A stretch of DNA of 8,873 nucleotides, from positions 1 through 8,873 of the forward strand of contig JAAEMC010000065.1 in NCBI GenBank assembly GCA_024225895.1. The letters are read 5' to 3'. Below, piece by piece: positions 1 to 5,702 of the stretch. The stretch is from Desulfobacteraceae bacterium (GTDB taxonomy: Bacteria > Desulfobacterota > Desulfobacteria > Desulfobacterales > Desulfobacteraceae). Positions within the stretch are counted from its first letter, which is position 1; every line of letters starts with the position of its first letter. Below the pieces are notes generated by a model. That model was not told where the DNA came from. It made no database searches and saw only the letters and a program-made list of their open reading frames with translations. Both the position numbers and the translations under genes were made by a program.

Positions 1-15
1 TGATATTTCAAGACC

Positions 16-47
16 TGACCCCTGATTTTTGTGACCCCTGATTTTTG
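16..47. repeat. 16-bp direct tandem repeat, two copies
   Basis: The unit TGACCCCTGATTTTTG occurs twice back to back (16-31 and 32-47), followed by a looser third version, GGCCTGGATTTTT, at 48-60. The left flank (1-20) reads, on the minus strand, GGTCAGGTCTTGAAATATCA. From memory, sequences of this GGGGTCAGGTCTTG type often border REP-associated Y1 transposase genes, so this may be the edge of such an element lying left of the window. That link is inference; no transposase is visible here. The exact duplication is seen directly. Confidence 0.7.
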
Positions 48-116
48 GGCCTGGATTTTTACAGATTTGTTTTTAAATCCCATAATGAATGCAATGTGGA
101 GCATTCCTGGAGATGA

Positions 117-2675
117 ATGACTCAAACCCTTTCAATACAAAAGCATATTCCTGAAATCAAAAAAGCGCTTGAAACCCACAGATGCGCTGTGATTCAGGCT
201 CAGCCCGGCGCAGGTAAGACCACAAGGGTTCCTTTGGCCCTGCTTGATGAGCCATGGCTTAAAGACAAAAAAATCATTATGCTTGAACCAAGGAGGCTTG
301 CTGCCAAATCCTGTGCAGCTCATATGGCAGGCCTTTTAAAAGAAAAACCAGGACAAACCATTGGATACCAGATCCGGCTTGACAGAAAAATTGGTCCGAA
401 AACAAGGATTGAAGTAATTACTGAAGGTATTTTCACAAGGATGATTCAACAGGACCCGTCTTTGGAAGATGTCGGGCTTGTTGTTTTTGATGAATTTCAT
501 GAAAGAAATATTCATAGTGATTTAGGCCTTGCCCTTTGCCTGGAAACTTTTGAAGTATTGCGTGATGATTTACACATTCTTGTCATGTCTGCCACAATGG
601 ATGTGAATGCTGTTTCACAACTTTTCGGCAGAGCACCTGTTATTGTTTCAAAAGGAAAATCATTTCGGGTTAAAACATTTTTCATGCCTGCTTTGGACAG
701 GCAAAAAAGAAGGGTTCCCATTGAGACTGGCTGTGCATTGGTAGTAAAGCAGGCACTTTCAGAAACCAATGGAGACATTCTGGTTTTTCTTCCCGGTGTA
801 AAAGAGATCAAAACACTGTATTCCATTCTAAAAGAAACCCAAGACTTAAAAATTAATATATTGCCTTTATATGCAAATTTATCTCAAAAAGATCAGGCAA
901 GGGCTTTTTTTCCTTCAAACCATGATGAGCGCAAAATTGTGCTTGCCACATCAATTGCAGAAACATCAATTACAATTGAAGGTATCACCGTTGTTATTGA
1001 TTCAGGTCTTATGAGAGTCCCAAGGTATTCTTCCCAAACCGGGATGAGCCGTTTAGAGACTTTAACGGTTTCAAAAGCCACTGCCGACCAGAGAAGAGGG
1101 CGGGCGGGCAGGACAGCTCCAGGCGTTTGTTACAGACTCTGGTCTGAACATGATCATAGAACACTTAAACCATTTACAAGGCCTGAGATATTGAGTGCTG
1201 ATCTTACAGGCGTGGCTTTGGAACTTGCTGCCTGGGGAGTTAAAGATCCAGGAGATTTAAAATGGCTTGATCTGCCGGAAGAAAAAGCTTTTACCAGGGC
1301 AAAAAATATTCTTAAAACCCTGGGAGTATTGGATACACAAGGGCGTATCACATCCCATGGCAGCAAAATGGCTTTAACCGGTCTGCATCCAAGACTTGCT
1401 CACATGGTGATCAAAGGGGAAGAAAAAGGTCTGGGAATCCCGGCATGCAGGATAGCGGCCTTTCTGAATGAAAGGGATTTCATAAGATTTGATGAAAAAG
1501 AATTTGATCCGGATATTCAGCTTCGTCTCGATCTTATCGAACAGGTTGTAAAAAAACAAAAAATACACCCAAAAGGGTTCAAAATAAACTATAAAACCAT
1601 TCACAGGATCATTGAAAGCGCCAATAAATTTATAAAAAATTTTAACATAAAATCAAAAACTGTTGATATGTTTAATGCCGGAACCCTGCTTGCACATGCA
1701 TACCCGGACAGAATAGCAAAAAAAAGAAGTAATAAAGACAATACATTTTTAATGGCATCAGGAAAGGGTGCATTTTTTACAGGGATCAATACGGTTTCAA
1801 TGAGCGAATATATAGTTGCAGTCCATGTTGACGGGAGTACTTTGAATGCAAAGATTTTCCTGGCAGCACCTTATTTATACCAGGATCTCAAGAAAGATTT
1901 TGGTGACGGCTTTAAAATGGTTAACACTCTTTTCTGGGACAAAAAAGAAGGGGCTGTAAAAGCAAAAGAAGAGATTACTTTTGGAAAACTTGTCGTACAA
2001 CAATGTGCTTTATTTGATTTTGATATGGATATGGCCAGTGATATTTTGATTGAAGAGATCAAAAAGAAAGGCCTTGGGGTGCTGCCCTGGACTAAAAAAC
2101 TGCTGGGATTAAAAGACCGCATAATTTTCCTTAAAAATACCGGACTGTTTAAGGATCTGCCGGATTTTTCAGATAAAACCCTTGAAAACGATATCGCAGT
2201 CTGGCTCAAACCTTTTCTTACAGGTATCTATTCCTTAAAACAGCTTGCAAAGATTGATTTTGAATCTATTGTTTTATCAATGCTGACCTTTGAACAACAG
2301 CAGGTAGTAGATCAAATGGCGCCAACACATATCAGAGTTCCAAGCGGGTCCAGAATTCCATTAAAATACACCGGTCAGAACAGCCTTTTAGATGCTCCGA
2401 TTCTTCAAGTCAGGCTTCAGGAAATGTTTGGCCTGACCTCAACTCCGAAAATCGCAGGCAATCGTATTTGTATAACCATCCATCTTCTTTCTCCGGCGGG
2501 GCGGCCTGTCCAGATAACAAAGGACCTTGCAAGTTTTTGGAAGAATACCTACAAAGGTGTGAAAAAGGATCTTTCAGGAAGATATCCAAAACATTTCTGG
2601 CCTGATGATCCTGTTAATGCAAAGCCTACTAACCGGGCAAAGAAAAGGGCTAAAACAAAACCTCATAAAAAATAA
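117..2675 (+). CDS. hrpB: ATP-dependent RNA helicase HrpB (DExH box)
   Basis: A complete 852-residue superfamily 2 DEAH/RHA-type helicase, close to the usual HrpB length of 800-850. Motifs appear in order: Walker A GAGKTT (31-36), Ia LEPRRLAA (56-63), Ib TEGIFTR (102-108), Walker B DEFHER (125-130), motif III SAT (158-160), motif V LATSIAETSITI (276-287) and motif VI QRRGRAGR (325-332). The C-terminal HrpB domain begins near 736 with PTHIRVPSGS, which separates HrpB from HrpA and the eukaryotic splicing helicases. The tail (about 834-852) is strongly basic and may bind RNA. The start at 117 has a GGAG about 4 bases upstream and leaves the normal short lead-in before Walker A. HrpB is presumed to unwind RNA in the cytoplasm using ATP; its cellular substrate is poorly defined even in model bacteria. 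It seems monocistronic and faces the following minus-strand genes; no clear terminator follows it. Confidence 0.95.
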   Translation: MTQTLSIQKHIPEIKKALETHRCAVIQAQPGAGKTTRVPLALLDEPWLKDKKIIMLEPRRLAAKSCAAHMAGLLKEKPGQTIGYQIRLDRKIGPKTRIEVITEGIFTRMIQQDPSLEDVGLVVFDEFHERNIHSDLGLALCLETFEVLRDDLHILVMSATMDVNAVSQLFGRAPVIVSKGKSFRVKTFFMPALDRQKRRVPIETGCALVVKQALSETNGDILVFLPGVKEIKTLYSILKETQDLKINILPLYANLSQKDQARAFFPSNHDERKIVLATSIAETSITIEGITVVIDSGLMRVPRYSSQTGMSRLETLTVSKATADQRRGRAGRTAPGVCYRLWSEHDHRTLKPFTRPEILSADLTGVALELAAWGVKDPGDLKWLDLPEEKAFTRAKNILKTLGVLDTQGRITSHGSKMALTGLHPRLAHMVIKGEEKGLGIPACRIAAFLNERDFIRFDEKEFDPDIQLRLDLIEQVVKKQKIHPKGFKINYKTIHRIIESANKFIKNFNIKSKTVDMFNAGTLLAHAYPDRIAKKRSNKDNTFLMASGKGAFFTGINTVSMSEYIVAVHVDGSTLNAKIFLAAPYLYQDLKKDFGDGFKMVNTLFWDKKEGAVKAKEEITFGKLVVQQCALFDFDMDMASDILIEEIKKKGLGVLPWTKKLLGLKDRIIFLKNTGLFKDLPDFSDKTLENDIAVWLKPFLTGIYSLKQLAKIDFESIVLSMLTFEQQQVVDQMAPTHIRVPSGSRIPLKYTGQNSLLDAPILQVRLQEMFGLTSTPKIAGNRICITIHLLSPAGRPVQITKDLASFWKNTYKGVKKDLSGRYPKHFWPDDPVNAKPTNRAKKRAKTKPHKK

Positions 2676-2727
2676 TTGTCCTCCATAAGGTCAGGATATC
2701 GGAAGCTATGATACCTGTTTTACAATT

Positions 2728-2877
2728 CTAAAGCATTGCTTTCAAACCTTGTACCAATGCCAGGTGATTTTCCATGTGGCCCAGGGTACTTTTGGACAGG
2801 GCATCTAAAACAGATGGATCAACACAGGAAGGGCCAGGGCCCATGAGGGTGATATTTTCAATGCTATTGACCCACAC
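2728..2877 (-). pseudogene. N-terminal remnant of a class V (AGXT-like) aminotransferase
   Basis: Reading the minus strand from a GTG at 2877 gives 49 codons and then a TAG at 2730-2728. The peptide contains NITLMGPGPSCVDPSVLDAL followed by SKSTLGHM, the hallmark opening of class V PLP aminotransferases of the alanine-glyoxylate/serine-pyruvate group (family pattern: GPGPS-x-V-x-P-x-V-x-x-A-L, then GH). The match continues to about LKAML and stops; sequence beyond the TAG no longer resembles the family. An intact enzyme has about 360-400 residues, so the PLP lysine and nearly all of the fold are gone. It lies 21 bases after the stop codon of the GntR regulator and in the same frame as it, as expected for a former regulator-enzyme operon. 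Homology is seen by motif only; the precise substrate cannot be told. The GTG start is uncertain (weak GGTGA upstream). A translated 49-residue peptide is possible but unlikely to be functional. Confidence 0.75.
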
Positions 2878-2898
2878 AAAGTGGAATTCACCACGTTT

Positions 2899-3606
2899 TT
2901 AGTCTGCTTGGTCCTTATATTTATGAATGTATGAGGCGCAAATACCTGCATGCTCGCGTGCAAGAAACCTTGCTTTTCCCCTGTCTCTATCGATAATGGC
3001 CTTAAGAATCGGTGTGTGCCGGTCCAAGGCTTTTTCCCAGTCCATCACACTTTTTGCATATTGAACCAGAAAAGAACGGATCTGGGTGTATAAAGCCTGG
3101 TACATGGAAAATAAGAACACATTGCCTGCTATACTGGCCAAGGCCATATGAAATGCATAATCCCGTTCAGCAAATTTTTCTGCGCTGGTAATTTTTCGGG
3201 TATCGTAAATTAAAAGGGTTTGAAGTTCTTGAATATCCGCATCGTTTCTTTTTTTTGCCACCTTGCCCGCAATTTCAGATTCAATCATGTTTCGGGCCTC
3301 CACCAAATCCGTCATCCGATCTGAATTCTGATTGGGAAACATGGGGATCAAAGCATTATTAAGGGCCGGGATACTGATACTTTCACTCACAAAAGCCCCC
3401 TTGCCATGCCGGACCAGGATCACCCCCCAGGCCGCCAGCTTTGCCAAGGCTTCCCGAAGAGTCAGGCGGCTGACATCATATTCTTTTAAAAGGGCCTGTT
3501 CGCTGGGCAGTTTTTCACCCGGACCGAATTCATAACTTCTGATCCGTTCTTTGAGGCTTTCGACAACAGCTTCCGTGGCAGTGATTTTCCGTAACTGGAT
3601 GTTCAT
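2899..3606 (-). CDS. GntR-family transcriptional regulator, FadR/FCD subfamily
   Basis: 235 residues, the typical length for this subfamily. The N-terminal winged helix-turn-helix spans about 7-74, with the classic GEKLPSEQALLKEYDVSRLT (30-49) and REAL (51-54) segments and the wing G-x-x-x-V-R-H-G-K-G-A-F-V (61-73). The C-terminal all-helical FCD domain (about 97-225) keeps the four expected metal-ligand positions: Asp149, His153, His197 and His219. It should therefore bind a small carboxylate-type effector with the help of a divalent metal and act as a dimer on a palindromic operator. The ATG at 3606 has CGGGAG about 7 bases upstream. A palindrome in its own promoter suggests autoregulation. 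The gene immediately downstream is a truncated class V aminotransferase, its probable former target, and divergent to it is an NTF2-like gene it might also control. The effector cannot be deduced from the sequence. Confidence 0.93.
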   Translation of the reverse strand: MNIQLRKITATEAVVESLKERIRSYEFGPGEKLPSEQALLKEYDVSRLTLREALAKLAAWGVILVRHGKGAFVSESISIPALNNALIPMFPNQNSDRMTDLVEARNMIESEIAGKVAKKRNDADIQELQTLLIYDTRKITSAEKFAERDYAFHMALASIAGNVFLFSMYQALYTQIRSFLVQYAKSVMDWEKALDRHTPILKAIIDRDRGKARFLAREHAGICASYIHKYKDQAD

Positions 3607-3657
3607 TGAGATTCTCCCGGTGAATGATTCAAATTCTAATATAGCAAGCGCATCTAC

Positions 3658-3685
3658 TTATTACACTCATCTGATGAGTTGTCAA
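3658..3685 (-). promoter_or_regulatory. Probable sigma-70 promoter of the GntR-family gene
   Basis: On the minus strand a perfect -35 TTGACA (3685-3680) is followed after 16 bases by TAATAA (3663-3658), which would place the transcript start near 3651, about 45 bases before the ATG. The -10 is only a fair match. A second possible -10, TGCTATATT (extended type, 3646-3638), lies nearer the gene without a good -35. The spacer is occupied by the palindrome described separately. Confidence 0.5.
3665..3679. promoter_or_regulatory. Candidate GntR operator (15-bp palindrome in promoter spacer)
   Basis: ACTCATCTGATGAGT is a perfect inverted repeat with 7-bp arms around one central base. It exactly fills the 16-base spacer between the TTGACA and TAATAA of the regulator's promoter, apart from one base. 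FadR-type GntR proteins bind short palindromes of this size, often in their own promoter, so it is the best candidate for the operator. Binding is inferred, not shown. Confidence 0.55.
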
Positions 3686-3691
3686 TAAATA

Positions 3692-3703
3692 CAAGTCGAC
3701 TTG
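3692..3703. promoter_or_regulatory. Second palindrome upstream of the GntR-family gene
   Basis: CAAGTCGACTTG is a perfect 12-bp palindrome lying just upstream of the -35 of the regulator's promoter. Its centre is about 25 bp from that of the 15-bp palindrome, but its sequence differs, so it may be a site for another protein or chance in AT-rich DNA. Confidence 0.3.
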
Positions 3704-3821
3704 GTAAATCATTTTAAAAAAACCCATGAATTCAATATATTATATCCAAATTATGTCAAATGGCCTTTCATTGAAATACGTCATTACCACTAAAATAGTG
3801 AAAAGTATATTTTACCAAAGC

Positions 3822-3849
3822 TTGACCACATTACCGGATTGAATATAAG
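3822..3849 (+). promoter_or_regulatory. Probable sigma-70 promoter of the NTF2-like gene
   Basis: TTGACC (3822-3827) and TATAAG (3844-3849) are each one base from consensus and 16 bases apart. A transcript start near 3856 would give a leader of about 46 bases before the ATG at 3902. The remainder of the divergent region (3704-3821) is AT-rich, with only a small CACTA/TAGTG hairpin at 3788-3800. Confidence 0.5.
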
Positions 3850-3901
3850 TTTGAAGTAAATATAATTAATTTTGCACAATACAAAACACTAACTATTAAT
3901 C

Positions 3902-4411
3902 ATGACCAAAAAACAAACCGCCATAATCTTATTTGCCATTACCGGCCTGGGGATTGTTGTGCTTAGTATGTTTTCCGGTACGCATATTGATAAATATATC
4001 CCTCAAAGTAGCGATGAAGCGAAAATTATAACTTTGATCACTAAATTCCACACAGCAAAAAAGGAATATGACATTGAAACCTATCTCTCATGTCTGAGTG
4101 ATGATGGAACTTTCATGTTCGGCGGTTCCCCAATGGTTTCAAAAAGAGAATTAAGAAAAAGGCTTCCCGGGTTTTGGTCTGATCTGAAATCCGGTGATAT
4201 GCTCACCCGGGCATTCAGCCGAGAAAGTTTAAGCGGCAATTTCCTTGATGGAGATCTCTATGATCCGGTTATTAAAATAGACAGCAAAAATGCAAATGCC
4301 GCCGTAAAATTTATTACGCCCCTTCTTCGCTGGAGAACAATGCTGTTCCTTCATTTTCAAAAAGACAATGATGCCTGGCAAATCACCCGGTTTCAATGGG
4401 ATATGGGTTAG
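3902..4411 (+). CDS. Small membrane-anchored protein with NTF2-like (SnoaL/DUF4440-type) domain
   Basis: 169 residues of unknown function. Residues 1-6 are positively charged (MTKKQT) and 7-24 form one hydrophobic segment without an obvious signal peptidase site or lipobox Cys, so the protein is probably tethered in the inner membrane with the rest in the periplasm. From about 38 to 168 the pattern fits the NTF2-like cone fold: a first helix (SDEAKIITLITKFHTAKKEY), the phrase DIETYLSCLSDDGTFMFGG, a middle helix with KRELRKRLPGFW, and closing strands ending in WQITRFQWDMG. NTF2-like domains act as small-molecule binding or oligomerisation modules; no catalytic set is recognisable here. The start has no good Shine-Dalgarno sequence, so a weak translation signal or a misplaced start is possible, but the charged-hydrophobic beginning supports it. 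It is divergent from the GntR regulator and stands alone. Confidence 0.75.
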   Translation: MTKKQTAIILFAITGLGIVVLSMFSGTHIDKYIPQSSDEAKIITLITKFHTAKKEYDIETYLSCLSDDGTFMFGGSPMVSKRELRKRLPGFWSDLKSGDMLTRAFSRESLSGNFLDGDLYDPVIKIDSKNANAAVKFITPLLRWRTMLFLHFQKDNDAWQITRFQWDMG

Positions 4412-4451
4412 CCCGGATTCTGCGCAGGTCGCGGCAGATAGAAAACTCAGT

Positions 4452-4468
4452 CTAACAAAAAATGTTAG
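4452..4468 (+). terminator. Weak stem-loop after the NTF2-like gene
   Basis: CTAACA, five A, TGTTAG forms a 6-bp AT-rich hairpin 40 bases after the stop codon, followed by T-rich sequence (4469-4486, including a run of six T at 4480-4485). The stem is weak for an intrinsic terminator, so this is only a possible end of the preceding transcript. Confidence 0.3.
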
Positions 4469-4486
4469 TTATTTATAACTTTTTTC

Positions 4487-4514
4487 TTGACAGCTAATAA
4501 ATTCGTGCTAATAT
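4487..4514 (+). promoter_or_regulatory. Promoter-like element in the intergenic region
   Basis: A perfect TTGACA (4487-4492) is followed after 16 bases by TAATAT (4509-4514), with overlapping alternatives such as TATTAT at 4512-4517. It would start transcription near 4521. No open reading frame follows within reach, which points to an untranslated RNA or a very long leader for the operon beginning at 4910. Confidence 0.5.
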
Positions 4515-4520
4515 TATTTC

Positions 4521-4687
4521 CAGCGAGGAACAAAACTGCTAAAAAAGTTTTGTCATTAAAATAAACCAGTTTGATTCTCCGGAAAATGATCCGGGAATTA
4601 ATGCAGCAAGATAGACCCTCCTTAACTTAAAATTATTTTACCTCATTAAAAGGGCGACATCAATACCCAGGTGACTGCCCTTTTAAT
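4521..4687 (+). ncRNA. Candidate small RNA or structured leader
   Basis: This roughly 167-base stretch sits between a promoter-like element and a terminator-like hairpin and contains no convincing coding frame. Three stems can be drawn: ACAAAACT (4530-4537) with AGTTTTGT (4546-4553); ATTC-T-CCGG (4574-4582, one bulged T) with CCGGGAAT (4591-4598); and the 11-bp stem at 4645-4687. Between the second and third lies a single-stranded stretch with GCAGCAAGATAGACCCTCC. I do not recognise a known RNA family. Because the next genes concern the molybdenum cofactor, a cofactor- or oxyanion-responsive leader is one option and an independent trans-acting sRNA another; the sequence alone does not decide. 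Boundaries are approximate. Confidence 0.4.
4645..4687 (+). terminator. 11-bp perfect stem-loop, probable intrinsic terminator
   Basis: ATTAAAAGGGC (4645-4655) pairs perfectly with GCCCTTTTAAT (4677-4687) around a 21-base loop. The A-run, GGGC/GCCC core and T-run layout is that of a bidirectional Rho-independent terminator, though the T-run is only four bases and the loop is large. If it terminates, it separates the candidate RNA from the yqeC operon; if conditional, it could act as an attenuator. Confidence 0.5.
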
Positions 4688-4746
4688 ATGTTGCACAACC
4701 ATAAATGGTAATACATGTTGATGTATTAAAATAACCAGTGCAACAT
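4688..4746. repeat. 59-bp cruciform-like element with nested hairpins
   Basis: Perfect 9-bp outer arms ATGTTGCAC (4688-4696) and GTGCAACAT (4738-4746) enclose ACCAT/ATGGT (4698-4702 with 4705-4709) and AATACAT/ATGTATT (4710-4716 with 4721-4727, loop GTTG). A competing pairing exists: TGGT (4706-4709) with ACCA (4734-4737), which would lengthen the second hairpin at the cost of the first. The element begins at the very next base after the 11-bp stem. It lacks tRNA features (no GTTC-type T-arm) and integron attC core sites. It could be a multibranched RNA, a REP-like or MITE-like palindrome, or a protein-binding site. No target-site duplication is evident. Confidence 0.6.
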
Positions 4747-4909
4747 TTCATTGTTTAGCACCTTGAACTTTGGACGCGGAAGTTCTAAAATATTTGTCTA
4801 CAGCGGTTGCCAGAATATTTTTTGCGAATAATCAAATGACATGGGATGTCTCAATTACCTTTTATCAAAAATATATTTATGTCATTTTAGATAGGAATTA
4901 ACTTAAATA
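4747..4909. other. AT-rich leader region of the yqeC operon
   Basis: No gene is seen. There are two small inverted repeats, GAACTT/AAGTTC (4765-4770 with 4780-4785) and GACAT/ATGTC (4838-4842 with 4846-4850). A poor promoter candidate is TTGTCT (4794-4799) with TATTTT (4816-4821). The only Shine-Dalgarno-like sequence before the ATG at 4910 is AGGAA at 4893-4897, 12 bases away, which is farther than usual. Confidence 0.5.
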
Positions 4910-5698
4910 ATGACAGATATATCTTTAAAAAAAGCATTCAAGATTGCAGATAAAGGCATTATCAGCATCACCGGCGCCGGCGGAAAGACCACTTTAATGT
5001 TCAGGCTTGCAAAGGAATTAGCATTTTCCGGGCATAAAGTCTTGACCACCACTACTACTAAAATCTTCATGCCTGCGACAAATCAATCTGTCCATACCCT
5101 TATTTCAGATAAAATTGACCATATTCTGGATGTCACTCAGGTTTTGTGGGAAAAAACCTCTCATTTTACTGCAGCCAAATCCAACATAACCGCAAAAAAC
5201 AAGCTCAAAGGATTTACCCCTGCCGAGGTTGAAACATTATACCAGTCAGGGCAGTTTGATTTTATTATTGTGGAGGCGGACGGGGCTGCCAAAAAACCTT
5301 TGAAAGCCAGTGCCGACCATGAACCTGTAGTGCCGGACAATACCAGCCATTTGATCCATGTGGCCGGCATGGATGCCATAGGCAATCCCCTTTCAGAAGA
5401 TATTGTTCACCGGGCTCAAATTTTCTCACAAAACACCGGGCTTAAAATGGATGATCCCATAGATGAAAAGGTTCTGGCAAAAGCCATGGACAATGAAATC
5501 AAAAAAATTAATCACTTAAAAAAAACAGCATTGAGGTTTGCATTGTTGAACAAGGCAGATGATCAAAACAGGGAAGCATCAGGCAGTACAACAGCCAAAT
5601 TGCTATTAAACAACAAATGCTTTTTTGACAGAATAATTATTGCTTCTCTTGAGAATAAAAACCCAATAAAAAAAATTTATAAAAACAAAGGAAACTAA
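4910..5698 (+). CDS. yqeC: YqeC, putative selenium-dependent hydroxylase accessory protein
   Basis: 262 residues, within the family's range. A P-loop GAGGKTT (22-28) opens the protein, followed by TTTTTKIFMP (46-55, typical of YqeC). A VEADGAAKKPLKASADHEPV segment (121-140) is the family signature, and LNKAD (213-217) resembles the base-recognition motif of small GTPases. YqeC is a predicted cytoplasmic nucleotide hydrolase found with molybdenum hydroxylases whose activity depends on selenium; its biochemical step is not established. It heads a tight operon with xdhC (4-base gap) and mocA, which supports a role in maturing a molybdenum-cofactor hydroxylase. The start is fixed mostly by the distance to the P-loop, since the AGGAA upstream is 12 bases away. 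No selenocysteine-related gene is in the window. Confidence 0.88.
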   Translation: MTDISLKKAFKIADKGIISITGAGGKTTLMFRLAKELAFSGHKVLTTTTTKIFMPATNQSVHTLISDKIDHILDVTQVLWEKTSHFTAAKSNITAKNKLKGFTPAEVETLYQSGQFDFIIVEADGAAKKPLKASADHEPVVPDNTSHLIHVAGMDAIGNPLSEDIVHRAQIFSQNTGLKMDDPIDEKVLAKAMDNEIKKINHLKKTALRFALLNKADDQNREASGSTTAKLLLNNKCFFDRIIIASLENKNPIKKIYKNKGN

Positions 5699-5702
5699 AT
5701 CA

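Noticed and set aside
132..2209. Minus-strand open frames across the helicase gene
   Set aside because: They are low-complexity antisense frames with no ribosome sites or family motifs; hrpB accounts for the region.
3332..3535. Plus-strand 67-codon frame inside the regulator gene
   Set aside because: It is antisense to the helix-turn-helix coding part of the GntR-family gene and has no independent support.
4688..4746. tRNA-like or integron attC-like reading of the nested hairpins
   Set aside because: The outline is clover-like, but there is no T-arm GTTC-type sequence or plausible anticodon arm, and the arms do not fit the attC core patterns RYYYAAC/GTTRRRY.
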